From Candidatus Altarchaeales archaeon (GTDB lineage: Archaea > Altiarchaeota > Altiarchaeia > IMC4 > QMZM01): DNA of 29,181 nucleotides. The stretch lies in contig QMZM01000003.1 in assembly GCA_003663175.1 (NCBI GenBank), positions 1 through 29,181 on the forward strand. The letters are read 5' to 3'. Position 1 is the first letter of the stretch, and every line of letters starts with the position of its first letter. A program made the position numbers and the translations under genes. This document shows positions 14,759 to 23,291 of the stretch, one piece after another. Under the pieces are notes generated by a model. The model was not told the DNA's origin. It worked only from the letters and a program-made list of their open reading frames with translations, and made no database searches.

Positions 14759-16948
14759 ATGGGTCGTGAAGAACAGATGGCTAAGAAGATAAAAAAATTG
14801 ATCTACAAACCGGAGAGAATTAGGAATATGGGAATTGTGGCACATATAGACCATGGAAAAACAACATTAAGCGATAACCTGCTTTATCACGCTGGCATGA
14901 TATCTAAGGAAATGGCTGGGAAGCAGTTGGCACTTGACTTCCACGAGGATGAGAGGGCGAGGGGCATAACAATAAATGCTGCGAATGTATCGATGGTTCA
15001 CGAATACAAAGGAGAAGAATACCTGATCAATCTGATCGACACCCCAGGACATGTGGATTTTGGAGGAGATGTTACGAGGGCAATGAGGGCGGTGGATGGA
15101 GTTATAGTTGTTGTTTGCGCCGTTGAGGGTGTAATGCCCCAGACAAAGACCGTAATTAGTCAAGCATTGAGGGAGAGGGTAAAACCCGTGTTATTTATAA
15201 ATAAAGTTGATAGGCTAATAAACGAATTAAGATTAAGCCCGGAAGAATTACAGAAGAGATTCTTTAAGATCATAATGGATGTGAACAAATTGATAAAGCA
15301 GAGACAACCAGATGGTGTTGATTGGAGAGTGAATGTAGAAACTGGAAGTGTTGCATTTGGTTCGGCATACCATAACTGGGCAATATCGGTTCCATATATG
15401 AAGGAGACGGGAATCACATTTAAAGACATAATTGATCATTGTCTAAATGAAAAGCAAAAGGAACTGGCTGATAAGGCTCCGGTTTATGAGATCGTATTGG
15501 ATATGGTAATAAGACATCTGCCAAATCCCGCAGATGCCCAGAAATTTAGAATTCCTCAGATATGGAAGGGTGACTTGGAGAGCGATATAGGTAAGGCTAT
15601 GTTAAATTGCGACCCAGATGGAAGATTAGCTATGATGATAACAAACATCTCGGTATTTGATAAAAGGGAGGGGGAGGTTGCCACCGCAAGAATCTTTTCC
15701 GGAACGATTCGTTCGGGTGATGAAGTATACTTAGTTGGTTCGAGGTCTAAGGAAAGAGTGCAACAGGTTAGTTTTTATATGGGTGCGTCGAGAGTCAATA
15801 CGGATGAAATCCCTGCCGGAAATATTCTCGGCATAACCGGACTAAAGAGGGCATTTGCGGGAGAAACTATCTCAGATGATGAAATTGAGATGTTTGAGCC
15901 GATGATTCACACATCTGAACCAGTTGTTACAATCGCGGTTGAAACAAAGAACATGAGGGATTTACCAAGAGTTATAGAGGTTCTAAGACAAGTTGCAAAG
16001 GAGGACCCAACCCTAAGTGTTAAGATCGATGAGGAAACTGGAGAACACCTACTTTCTGGAATGGGCGAATTGCACTTGGAGATAATTACAAATAGAATAA
16101 GAGCGGGTGGTTTAGACATAGAAACCTCTTCTCCAATCGTTGTTTATAGAGAAACTGTGAGTGGAAGCTACGGACCTGTTGAGGGAAAGTCCCCAAATAA
16201 GCACAACAAATTCTACATATCCGTGGAACCATTGGAAGAAAAGGTGTACAGGGCAATTATATCCGGAGAGATATCCGAGGGCAGGAGAAAAGATAGAAGT
16301 AAAGATATAAGAGCAAAATTGGTTGAATTGGGCATGGATAGAGAGGAGGCAAAGAGGGTGATAGATGTTTATAGAGGTAACATAATGGTGGATATGACCA
16401 AGGGAATTCAACATCTCGATGAAGTAATGGAATTGATGCTAGATGCATTTGAAATGGCAATGGATTCCGGACCATTAGCAAAAGAACCGGTAACGAGAGT
16501 CAAGGTAAAATTAGTTGATGCCGTTCTCCACGAGGATGCAATTCACAGAGGACCTGCTCAGGTATATCCGGCGGTAAAGAGACCAATTTATGCGTGCATG
16601 TTAAAGGCAAATCCAATTCTCTTGGAACCAATACAGAAGATATGGATAGATGTTCCTCAAGATTATATGAGTTCTGTGACAAGGGAATTGCAAAGGAGGC
16701 GAGGAACAATAACAAATATAGGTCAGAAGGATGAGTTAGTAACGATAGAGGGTATGTTGCCAGTTGCAGAATCCTTTGGGTTTGCTGGCGACATAAGAAG
16801 TGTTTCAGAGGGACATGCACTCTGGTCTACGGAGAATGCTGGCTTTGAGAAGTTGCCGTCAGAGCTACTGGATTCGGTAATAAGAAAGATTAGGGAGAGG
16901 AAGGGCCTTCCACTGGAAATTCCAAAGGCAGAGGAATTTATGGAATAG
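14759..16948 (+). CDS. Translation elongation factor aEF-2
   Basis: 729 residues, the usual archaeal length. GTPase motifs are AHIDHGKTT (28-36), DTPGH (94-98) and NKVD (148-151); ERARGIT (65-71) lies in switch I. The diphthamide loop is intact: H596 in EDAIHRGPAQ is the residue expected to be modified. The C-terminal domains are complete, with IDVPQDYMSSVTRELQRRRG and the final KGLPLEIPKAEEFME. It drives translocation on the ribosome. It follows uS7 by 24 bases, the standard str order. Confidence 0.97.
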   Translation: MGREEQMAKKIKKLIYKPERIRNMGIVAHIDHGKTTLSDNLLYHAGMISKEMAGKQLALDFHEDERARGITINAANVSMVHEYKGEEYLINLIDTPGHVDFGGDVTRAMRAVDGVIVVVCAVEGVMPQTKTVISQALRERVKPVLFINKVDRLINELRLSPEELQKRFFKIIMDVNKLIKQRQPDGVDWRVNVETGSVAFGSAYHNWAISVPYMKETGITFKDIIDHCLNEKQKELADKAPVYEIVLDMVIRHLPNPADAQKFRIPQIWKGDLESDIGKAMLNCDPDGRLAMMITNISVFDKREGEVATARIFSGTIRSGDEVYLVGSRSKERVQQVSFYMGASRVNTDEIPAGNILGITGLKRAFAGETISDDEIEMFEPMIHTSEPVVTIAVETKNMRDLPRVIEVLRQVAKEDPTLSVKIDEETGEHLLSGMGELHLEIITNRIRAGGLDIETSSPIVVYRETVSGSYGPVEGKSPNKHNKFYISVEPLEEKVYRAIISGEISEGRRKDRSKDIRAKLVELGMDREEAKRVIDVYRGNIMVDMTKGIQHLDEVMELMLDAFEMAMDSGPLAKEPVTRVKVKLVDAVLHEDAIHRGPAQVYPAVKRPIYACMLKANPILLEPIQKIWIDVPQDYMSSVTRELQRRRGTITNIGQKDELVTIEGMLPVAESFGFAGDIRSVSEGHALWSTENAGFEKLPSELLDSVIRKIRERKGLPLEIPKAEEFME

Positions 16949-16990
16949 AATTTATCTCATGAATGCTAACTTTTAAAGTTTAAAATCAAA

Positions 16991-17005
16991 ATTAGTAAAA
17001 CTAAT
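16991..17005 (+). promoter_or_regulatory. Short inverted repeat in the EF-1A leader/promoter
   Basis: ATTAGT-AAA-ACTAAT, a 6-base inverted repeat with a 3-base spacer. It follows TATA-like TTTTAAAGTTTAAAAT (16971-16986), so it lies near the expected transcription start. It may be an operator or an mRNA 5' stem; it could also be chance in AT-rich DNA. Confidence 0.3.
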
Positions 17006-17034
17006 CTTATCAATTCAAGAAAATGATCGAATTG

Positions 17035-17042
17035 AAGGAGGT
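17035..17042 (+). promoter_or_regulatory. Strong Shine-Dalgarno for EF-1A
   Basis: AAGGAGGT ends 8 bases before the ATG at 17051. It is the fullest anti-16S match I see before any gene in the window; most other genes have short or no Shine-Dalgarno. It fits the very high expression of EF-1A and confirms the start. Confidence 0.85.
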
Positions 17043-17050
17043 ATGTCAAA

Positions 17051-18322
17051 ATGGCTGAAAAACCACATATAAATCTGGTGTTTATAGGACATGTTGACCA
17101 TGGAAAATCAACCCTGGTTGGTAGGCTACTCTATGAACTTGGGGAAGTGCCAGAGCAGGTATTGAAGAAATATAGAGAGGAGGCAGAGAAATTGGGAAAG
17201 GGAACATTTGAATTTGCGTGGGTGATGGATTCTCTAAAGGATGAGCGTGAAAGGGGTCTAACGATTGATATTGCACACAAAAAATTCGAAACACAGAAGA
17301 ATTACTTTACAATTATCGACGCCCCTGGACATAGAGATTTCGTGAAGAACATGATTACTGGGACATCGCAGGCAGATGCTGCGGTTCTCGTAGTCTCTGC
17401 GAAAGAGGGAGTCCAGCCACAAACAAAAGAGCACGCATTTCTCGCGAAGACTCTCGGTGTGAATCAACTGTTAGTTGCATTGAACAAGATGGATGCTGTG
17501 AATTATGATCAAGATAAATACAACAAAGTAAAGGATGAGGTGGGTAATTTATTGAAGAGTATTGGTTATAAAATCGATGAAATTGATTTCATTCCCATAT
17601 CTGCATATATGGGAGATAATCTAAAGGATAGGAGTGACAAGATGCCATGGTACAAGGGACCAACATTCTTGGAGGCATTAGACAAGTTCAAGGTTCCAGA
17701 GAAACCAATCGACAAGCCTTTAAGATTGCCAGTTCAGGATGTATATTCAATAACTGGAGTCGGTACAGTACCAGTTGGGAGAGTGGAAACTGGAGTTATG
17801 AAGCCGGGGATGAAGGTCGTGTTCATGCCGGCAAATGTTACTGGTGAGGTGAAGAGTATCGAAATGCACCACGAACCATTATCCCAGGCAGTTCCGGGGG
17901 ATAATGTTGGTTTCAATGTTAGGGGTGTTGGAAAAAAGGATATCAAGAGGGGAGACGTTGTTGGTCCGGTGGATAGTCCGCCGACGGTTGCAGAGGAATT
18001 TACCGCTCAGATAGTTGTTTTGCAGCATCCATCGGCAATTACCGTTGGTTACACACCAGTTGTTCACGTACATACCGCCCAGGTTGCGTGTCAATTCACC
18101 GAGTTGGTGAAGAAGATAGACCCAAGAACTGGTGGCGTTATTGAGGAGAACCCACAATTCCTCAAGACTGGTGATGTTGCAGTGGTCAAGTTAAGACCAA
18201 CGAGATTGCTTGTTATAGAAAAGGCAAAGGACTTCCCACAACTTGGAAGATTTGCGATAAGGGATATGGGTCAGACAGTTGCGGCCGGAATGGTCATAGA
18301 TGTGGTTCCAAAGAAGGTTTAA
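17051..18322 (+). CDS. tuf: Translation elongation factor aEF-1A
   Basis: 423 residues. GTPase motifs are GHVDHGKST (13-21), DAPGH (90-94) and NKMD (145-148). Domains 2 and 3 are complete, including QDVYSITGVGTVPVGRVE and the ending RDMGQTVAAGMVIDVVPKKV. It brings aminoacyl-tRNA to the ribosome. The 102-base gap before it has TATA-like elements and a strong ribosome binding site, so it probably has its own promoter in addition to read-through from EF-2. uS10 follows after 51 AT-rich bases. Confidence 0.97.
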   Translation: MAEKPHINLVFIGHVDHGKSTLVGRLLYELGEVPEQVLKKYREEAEKLGKGTFEFAWVMDSLKDERERGLTIDIAHKKFETQKNYFTIIDAPGHRDFVKNMITGTSQADAAVLVVSAKEGVQPQTKEHAFLAKTLGVNQLLVALNKMDAVNYDQDKYNKVKDEVGNLLKSIGYKIDEIDFIPISAYMGDNLKDRSDKMPWYKGPTFLEALDKFKVPEKPIDKPLRLPVQDVYSITGVGTVPVGRVETGVMKPGMKVVFMPANVTGEVKSIEMHHEPLSQAVPGDNVGFNVRGVGKKDIKRGDVVGPVDSPPTVAEEFTAQIVVLQHPSAITVGYTPVVHVHTAQVACQFTELVKKIDPRTGGVIEENPQFLKTGDVAVVKLRPTRLLVIEKAKDFPQLGRFAIRDMGQTVAAGMVIDVVPKKV

Positions 18323-18373
18323 TCCAATTTCTAAAATTTCAAAATTTCTTATTTTTAAATATTTTTAAATGGA

Positions 18374-18682
18374 ATGGAAAAGGCAAGGATTATACTTATA
18401 GGCAAAAATGCCAGGGAATTGGAAGAGATATCAAAGCAGATCGTAGAGATTGCAGAGGCGACGAGAGTGAATTACTCCGGACCAGTTCCACTGCCAACGA
18501 AGAAATTAAGGATAACCTGCAGGAAATCTCCAGATGGTGAGGGAACTGCAACATGGGACAGATGGGAGATGAGGATTCACAAGAGGATCATAGATGTTGA
18601 TGCAGATGAAAGGTCATTGAGACAGATAATGCGTATTCAAGTTCCGGATGGAGTGCATATAGAGATAGAATTAACAAAATAA
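18374..18682 (+). CDS. rps10: Ribosomal protein uS10
   Basis: 102 residues. Conserved parts are KARIILIGKNARELEEISKQIVEIAEATRVNYSGPVPLPTKKLRIT and the C-terminal DADERSLRQIMRIQVPDGVHIEIEL. It is in the head of the small subunit. The EF-2, EF-1A, uS10 order is the usual archaeal str end. AT-rich elements at 18347-18368 could provide a nearby promoter. Confidence 0.96.
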   Translation: MEKARIILIGKNARELEEISKQIVEIAEATRVNYSGPVPLPTKKLRITCRKSPDGEGTATWDRWEMRIHKRIIDVDADERSLRQIMRIQVPDGVHIEIELTK

Positions 18683-18720
18683 AACAAAATTAAAAAACAA
18701 AATAAAAATATGAAATTCTG

Positions 18721-18731
18721 TATATTTATTA
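18721..18731 (+). promoter_or_regulatory. TATA box of tRNA-Glu
   Basis: TATATTTATTA is centred about 28 bases before the first base of the mature tRNA, the normal spacing for an archaeal tRNA promoter with transcription starting at or just before the tRNA. Confidence 0.5.
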
Positions 18732-18754
18732 ATTTGTTTATTAATTCTATCTCC

Positions 18755-18829
18755 GCTCCCGTAGTGTAGTCCGGTCAATCATCCCGGCCTTTCGAGCCGG
18801 AGACCCGGGTTCAAATCCCGGCGGGAGCA
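18755..18829 (+). tRNA. tRNA-Glu (anticodon UUC)
   Basis: A full cloverleaf can be drawn. The acceptor stem is GCTCCCG (18755-18761) with CGGGAGC (18822-18828), and the discriminator A is at 18829. The anticodon stem CCGGC/GCCGG encloses the loop CTTTCGA with anticodon TTC. The T arm is CCGGG-TTCAAAT-CCCGG. The CCA end is not encoded (CTTC follows). No intron is seen. Its GC-rich sequence stands out against the AT-rich surroundings. The stop codon of the opposing nob1 gene lies only 2 bases beyond the 3' end. Confidence 0.97.
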
Positions 18830-18831
18830 CT

Positions 18832-19311
18832 TCAATAATAGGCTATTCTTCTCAGTTTAGAACCACACACATCGCATTCTTTTTTGTCCGAGTGATATTC
18901 TCTATCACAGAATGGACAAATTTTTTTCCATTTGACACTTCTCTTTATCCCATTCTGAGTTACCGGTTCATAATCTAAGTTTAGATGCGAAGCAACATTC
19001 TGTATGCTATAGTCATCTGTCACTATACTCAGATTCTTCTCCAATGCGACTGCGAGAATTTCGATGTCTGTATTAGATAATTTCATTATATCACCAGTTT
19101 CTCTCGCCTTTTCGATAACCTTTGCCACATATTCGTCAGATGCCTCAGAGAGAATAACATTGCCCGATTTTATTGCAGATTCAATTGCAGCTTTTACATT
19201 TTCATCTTTCAATTCATGCAAAACAGAGTTCGTTATATGATATCTAAAATTGGAGAAATCTAACCTTGATCTCAAGATTCCGGATGTATCGAGAATTCTG
19301 TTCTTTTTCAT
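18832..19311 (-). CDS. nob1: rRNA maturation endonuclease Nob1 (PIN + zinc ribbon)
   Basis: 159 residues. The PIN nuclease domain has acidic residues D8 (ILDTSGIL), E33, D82 (LSNTDIEILAVALE) and D99/D100 (IVTDDYSIQNVA). The zinc ribbon follows with C132-x2-C135 and C146-x2-C149. The family cleaves the 3' end of 16S/18S rRNA precursors in late small-subunit assembly. It is last in a four-gene minus-strand operon, 2 bases after the V4R gene, and converges on tRNA-Glu. Confidence 0.95.
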   Translation of the reverse strand: MKKNRILDTSGILRSRLDFSNFRYHITNSVLHELKDENVKAAIESAIKSGNVILSEASDEYVAKVIEKARETGDIMKLSNTDIEILAVALEKNLSIVTDDYSIQNVASHLNLDYEPVTQNGIKRSVKWKKICPFCDREYHSDKKECDVCGSKLRRIAYY

Positions 19312-19313
19312 TT

Positions 19314-20459
19314 TTAATATCCCAAGAGCATTTTCTCGAGGTCTTTTGGATTTTCGGTTTTACATTCAAACTCACAATGTTTGTCTCCATTAGCAATACA
19401 CTTTCCCTCCTCGACATTCCACTTAGCTCCAGTTGATTTCTCTAAGGAACCCTCTATGATCCCCGCTATAAATATGCATAATTTCATACCTATGTCTTTA
19501 ACGCCGTATGAATAGGCAGATTCCTCGACCCTTACGATTATTTTATCTGGTAGCATTTCCGTCTCAACTATTCCTATCTTAAGAAATGAGAATACATCAC
19601 GTAGGTAATCCAGCATATCAAACAGATTTCTTATCTTGGTTTTCTCGGCAATTTCCTCCCCTATCCTCCTTCCAGAGAATTTCGATAATACAACATGTCC
19701 CTTAGAAATTGAGAGTAGGATATAATTTAATGCCTGATTTATTGATATATGGATATAATCCCTGGACATCTTCCTCAACCGGTATCGACCATTAACTATA
19801 TAATCTATAAACGCATCTAATCCGAGTTTGAATTCCTCCCTGCTCAATTGTTCGAATTTGGGCATCTTTTCTTCTTCTCTAATATAAAGATGAAACTCAC
19901 AATACTTATCACCCATGAGTATACATTTCTTTTCTATTCCATCGCAGGATTTTCCACTTAGTCCCTCAATAATACCGCATAATCCTCCGAGCTGCATAAA
20001 ACATCCGGGATGATTTATTCTATTTTCAGATGGGAGAACGGGGCTCTCATACAACCTATATTTGATAAAATTTTTATCTTTATTGATTTCTACCAATTCT
20101 ACAATACCACCACCTATCTCTGTCCACCCATATCTTATATTCTTATATACAACCCCTCCAAAGACATCCATCAGTTTTTTTCTTATACTCCTCAGCAACT
20201 GCATCTTCTCAGATGGTAGAGAGTAAACACCGAAATATCCGAGAACCTTCCCGATGTTATAGAAATCGTATATGACTATTGGATAGAGATATGCCATTGA
20301 TAGATATCTCAAGCAAAATAATGATACATGCGTATAATCGCCAAGTCTCGGTCTGATATTGAAATCTTTCTTGAATGCAAACCTACCCATAGTTCTCATT
20401 GATTTGAAATTTGAATATAAAAATTTACTGATCTCCTCTCTTTTACTTCTTTCTAACAT
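19314..20459 (-). CDS. Protein with two V4R (4-vinyl reductase-type) domains
   Basis: 381 residues. Two V4R-like units are seen at about 60-195 and 230-370. Each ends in the family pattern of a GIIEG segment and a C-x3/4-GDK-x-CEF motif: residues C179 and C187 in unit 1 (also C153, C161, C172), and C354 and C362 in unit 2 (also C328, C366). V4R domains bind small hydrophobic ligands or metals; they occur in BchJ-type proteins, in aromatic-sensing regulators such as DmpR/XylR, and share the TRAPP Bet3 fold. No DNA-binding domain or catalytic partner domain is visible, so the function is unknown. The gene overlaps the upstream methyltransferase gene by 17 bases and precedes nob1 by 2 bases. A ligand-binding role linked to the methyltransferase is inference. 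Confidence 0.8.
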   Translation of the reverse strand: MLERSKREEISKFLYSNFKSMRTMGRFAFKKDFNIRPRLGDYTHVSLFCLRYLSMAYLYPIVIYDFYNIGKVLGYFGVYSLPSEKMQLLRSIRKKLMDVFGGVVYKNIRYGWTEIGGGIVELVEINKDKNFIKYRLYESPVLPSENRINHPGCFMQLGGLCGIIEGLSGKSCDGIEKKCILMGDKYCEFHLYIREEEKMPKFEQLSREEFKLGLDAFIDYIVNGRYRLRKMSRDYIHISINQALNYILLSISKGHVVLSKFSGRRIGEEIAEKTKIRNLFDMLDYLRDVFSFLKIGIVETEMLPDKIIVRVEESAYSYGVKDIGMKLCIFIAGIIEGSLEKSTGAKWNVEEGKCIANGDKHCEFECKTENPKDLEKMLLGY

Positions 20460-21135
20460 TTTTATTTCTTATTCTCGGTATAATTGTCGGAACTTCTTTC
20501 TTATATTTGAGATATTTCCCACCGAATATCCTCATAAGATTATTTTCCTCCCATCTTATTATATATGCGAGAATTGGAATCCATACGAGAAACAATATGA
20601 GTAATGAGGCTTCCCCACTTATTAGAAAACAGCCAAAAATTATACACAATTCTGATAGATATAGCGGGTGTCTAACAATACCGTATGGTCCATTCCTCAC
20701 AAGTCTCTGCTTATATGACTCCGAAAATACCTCGGGAATTCTAACGATATTCTTCATACCAATTCTATAAACAGTCCATGATGCGATAAATATCCCAGCC
20801 GAGATGAGCAATAGACCAATAAATCTATACACAAATGGGATATAGATTATTACAGAGAGCAATACATCACTGATAAACAGAATTAGAATTGATAATGAAA
20901 TGTACCACATAATCAGAATCGATATATACTTAATTTCGTTTTCATTTCTCATTGAATCTTCCCACTCTCTCAGAAATAAGGCGATCGAGATTCTTATAAG
21001 ATATAATGGAGTCAAGACAACAAGAATAAGTAATGCCACACCACGAACACCGAGGACAAGATATGAAGTTATAAAAGAAATGATCATAGAGAATATGAAC
21101 ATAATTTCAAATTTCCTATCGTTCATTTTTCTCAT
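20443..21135 (-). CDS. Membrane methyltransferase, ICMT/PEMT-like family
   Basis: 230 residues with about five to six transmembrane spans (about 10-28, 31-52, 68-90, 92-118, 160-178, 179-195). The C-terminal catalytic signature of the isoprenylcysteine carboxyl methyltransferase/phospholipid methyltransferase superfamily is clear: NGPYGIVRHPLYL (148-160), then the EE-x-FG-x-YxxYxxxVP pattern (196-216). These enzymes use S-adenosylmethionine at the membrane on lipids, prenylated cysteine or small hydrophobic acceptors; the acceptor here is unknown. The start lies 20 bases inside the MetRS gene and the end overlaps the V4R gene by 17 bases, so it is tightly coupled to both. ATG 21126 is an alternative start. 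Confidence 0.85.
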   Translation of the reverse strand: MRKMNDRKFEIMFIFSMIISFITSYLVLGVRGVALLILVVLTPLYLIRISIALFLREWEDSMRNENEIKYISILIMWYISLSILILFISDVLLSVIIYIPFVYRFIGLLLISAGIFIASWTVYRIGMKNIVRIPEVFSESYKQRLVRNGPYGIVRHPLYLSELCIIFGCFLISGEASLLILFLVWIPILAYIIRWEENNLMRIFGGKYLKYKKEVPTIIPRIRNKNVRKK

Positions 21136-22804
21136 CTAATTTAATTCTGACCTTCTCACGGAATCTTTCTATCTGGGCATTATCTATCTTTCTGAATAGT
21201 AATTCAATTTTTCCAATCTTGTGCCCCTCTTTTATCGCCAACTCACTAGCGCTGTTCCACTCTTGCTCAAAAACCGAATCCCTAAGATTTAGCATTTTCC
21301 ATATCCTCTCCGCAGTAAATGGCAGGAACGGCACAGATAATATCGCCAATGTCCTGGTAAGATTTGCACATAAATAAAGAGTTGTTGAGTTTTCTTTTTT
21401 CCATGGCTCCTTTTTCTGAAAATACTCATTACCAAATTTTGCGGTCCTCATCAATTCCTTGAGGGAATCTAAAAATTTAAATCTCTCTATTCTCTTGCCA
21501 ACACGTTCTGGAGATTTTCTGATAAACTCCAGCATTTCATCATCTAATTCATCAAACTCCCCAATCTCTGGAACTATTGAGTCATTTCTTGAGATGAATG
21601 TCAGGGTTCTATTAACGAAATTTCCGTATGTTGCAATTAATTCATTATTTATCTTGTGCTGGAATTCCCTCAGCGAAAAATCTGCATCGTGCTTCTCGGG
21701 ATTTATGCTAAGCAGATAATATCTTAATAAATCGGGTTCGAATTCCTCTAAAAAGTCATGGAGCCATAGAACCCACCCCCTGCTGGTGGACATCTTTTTC
21801 CCTTCTAAATTTAGATATTCATTACTTGAGATCTGCCAGGGCAGATTATAACCCTGATGAGCCATTAACATCGCGGGCCATATTATCGCATGAAACGGTA
21901 TGTTGTCCTTTCCAATAAAGTGAACTATCTTACATTTATCCTTCCAGTATTTCTTCCACAAATCCGGTCTTTTTTGCCCGATTGCCCATTCCTGAGTTGA
22001 TGAGATGTAACCAATTGGAGCGTCAAACCACACATACAAAACCTTGCCCTTTGCATTATCTAATGGCACTGGGACTCCCCAATCAAGGTCCCGAGTAATT
22101 GCCCGGTCTTCAAGACCCTCGGAGATCCAGCCCAATGCAAAATTTCTTGCATTCTCTGGCCAGTGTTTATTCTTGGATATCCAATCTCTCAATCTACTAC
22201 TAAATTCAGACAATTTGAAGAACCAATGTTTGGTTTCCTTCTCCACGGGCTTTTTCTTACAAATTATACAGTACGAATCCCTTAATTCGTGGGGCTCCAA
22301 TTGTTTTCCACAAGCCTCACACTGGTCACCCCTTTGGTCCCGAGCATTGCAGTATGGACAAATTCCCTTAACAAATCTATCTGGCAAAAATCTCTTGCAA
22401 TTCTCACAATATGGTCTCTTAACCTTCTTTTTATACACATATCCCCTTTCCAGAATTCTAAGAAAGAAGTCCTGAGCATTCTTGTAGTGAAGTTCATTCG
22501 TCGTTCTCGAAAAGTTATCGAAGCTGATTCCCAATTTTTTGAAGGCATCTCTTATAATTCTATGATATTTATCCACAACATCCTTGGGAGAAATTCCCTC
22601 TTGCTCCGCAGTCACTGTAATTGGTGTTCCATGCTCATCAGTTCCACAGATATAAATAACATCACTTCCCTTCATGCGGTGGTATCTCGTATAAACATCT
22701 GCTGGTAGATATGCTCCGATGGCATGTCCGACATGCACGGGACCATTTGCATATGGCAATGCGGATGTCACCAGTATCCTCTCCATTCTCTCCTTTTCAG
22801 ACAT
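21116..22804 (-). CDS. metG: Methionyl-tRNA synthetase
   Basis: 562 residues (ATG 22786 is a possible later start). The class I signatures are HVGH (24-27) and KMSTS (337-341). The connective peptide carries two zinc knuckles with eight cysteines: C133/C136, C149/C152, C162/C165 and C179/C182. The catalytic domain is followed by the anticodon-binding helix bundle (NFVNRTLTFI ... PFLPFTAERIWKML). There is no EMAP/Trbp111-like C-terminal tRNA-binding domain; in many archaea that domain is a separate protein. It charges initiator and elongator tRNA-Met. It is the first gene of a minus-strand operon with the methyltransferase, V4R protein and Nob1. Confidence 0.97.
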   Translation of the reverse strand: MSEKERMERILVTSALPYANGPVHVGHAIGAYLPADVYTRYHRMKGSDVIYICGTDEHGTPITVTAEQEGISPKDVVDKYHRIIRDAFKKLGISFDNFSRTTNELHYKNAQDFFLRILERGYVYKKKVKRPYCENCKRFLPDRFVKGICPYCNARDQRGDQCEACGKQLEPHELRDSYCIICKKKPVEKETKHWFFKLSEFSSRLRDWISKNKHWPENARNFALGWISEGLEDRAITRDLDWGVPVPLDNAKGKVLYVWFDAPIGYISSTQEWAIGQKRPDLWKKYWKDKCKIVHFIGKDNIPFHAIIWPAMLMAHQGYNLPWQISSNEYLNLEGKKMSTSRGWVLWLHDFLEEFEPDLLRYYLLSINPEKHDADFSLREFQHKINNELIATYGNFVNRTLTFISRNDSIVPEIGEFDELDDEMLEFIRKSPERVGKRIERFKFLDSLKELMRTAKFGNEYFQKKEPWKKENSTTLYLCANLTRTLAILSVPFLPFTAERIWKMLNLRDSVFEQEWNSASELAIKEGHKIGKIELLFRKIDNAQIERFREKVRIKLDEKNER

Positions 22805-22843
22805 ATAGAGTTATTCGAAATAAAAGAATAAATTTTGATAACT

Positions 22844-22851
22844 TTTTATAT
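22844..22851 (+). promoter_or_regulatory. TATA box for the DUF5752-like gene
   Basis: TTTTATAT lies about 40 bases before the ATG at 22889, giving an expected transcription start near 22872. This rules against the far-upstream start at 22835, which would precede that point. Confidence 0.4.
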
Positions 22852-22888
22852 TGTTATTATTAATTATTTTACTAATTATTTTACTACA

Positions 22889-23290
22889 ATGGACATCAAC
22901 CACTTCGAAGAGGATATGTATTGGGGAGTTGTAAATTCAATAATAAATAATAAGAATGTCTGCATACATCCCTATCTAAGAAGTGTTGAGAGTGGCAAGG
23001 AATTCAAACTGAAGGTTAATGATGATAGGATAATTGCCACTATAAAGAATATTGAGGAGCTTGCAAGAATATTGCACGATGTTCCAATGGAGGCCATAGA
23101 ATTCCATATGAATGGTAGAAATGACTTCTCTGAGTGGATAAGGAATGCCATTGGGGATGAAAAGCTTGCTACCCTACTAAGCTATATAGAATTTAGAAAA
23201 TCCGAGGATGTAAGAAAGGCGCTGATAACTATCATAGAAAATAGAATAAAAAATTTGAGGAGAAATTCCGTAAATTTGATTTTTGAATAA
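22889..23290 (+). CDS. DUF5752-like small protein
   Basis: 133 residues from the ATG at 22889. The recognisable part is the middle: a strand-rich beginning, EFKLKVNDDRIIATIKNIEELARIL, then AIEFHMNGRNDFSEWIRNAIGDEKLA, which is the pattern I associate with DUF5752. In that family the HMN-x-RNDFSxWI motif is the most conserved feature; no biochemical role is known to me. The protein is soluble and acidic-basic balanced. It is a lone gene between the divergent metG operon and the SMC gene that converges on it with 1 base between the stops. The family call is by eye and moderately sure. Confidence 0.65.
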   Translation: MDINHFEEDMYWGVVNSIINNKNVCIHPYLRSVESGKEFKLKVNDDRIIATIKNIEELARILHDVPMEAIEFHMNGRNDFSEWIRNAIGDEKLATLLSYIEFRKSEDVRKALITIIENRIKNLRRNSVNLIFE

Positions 23291-23291
23291 A

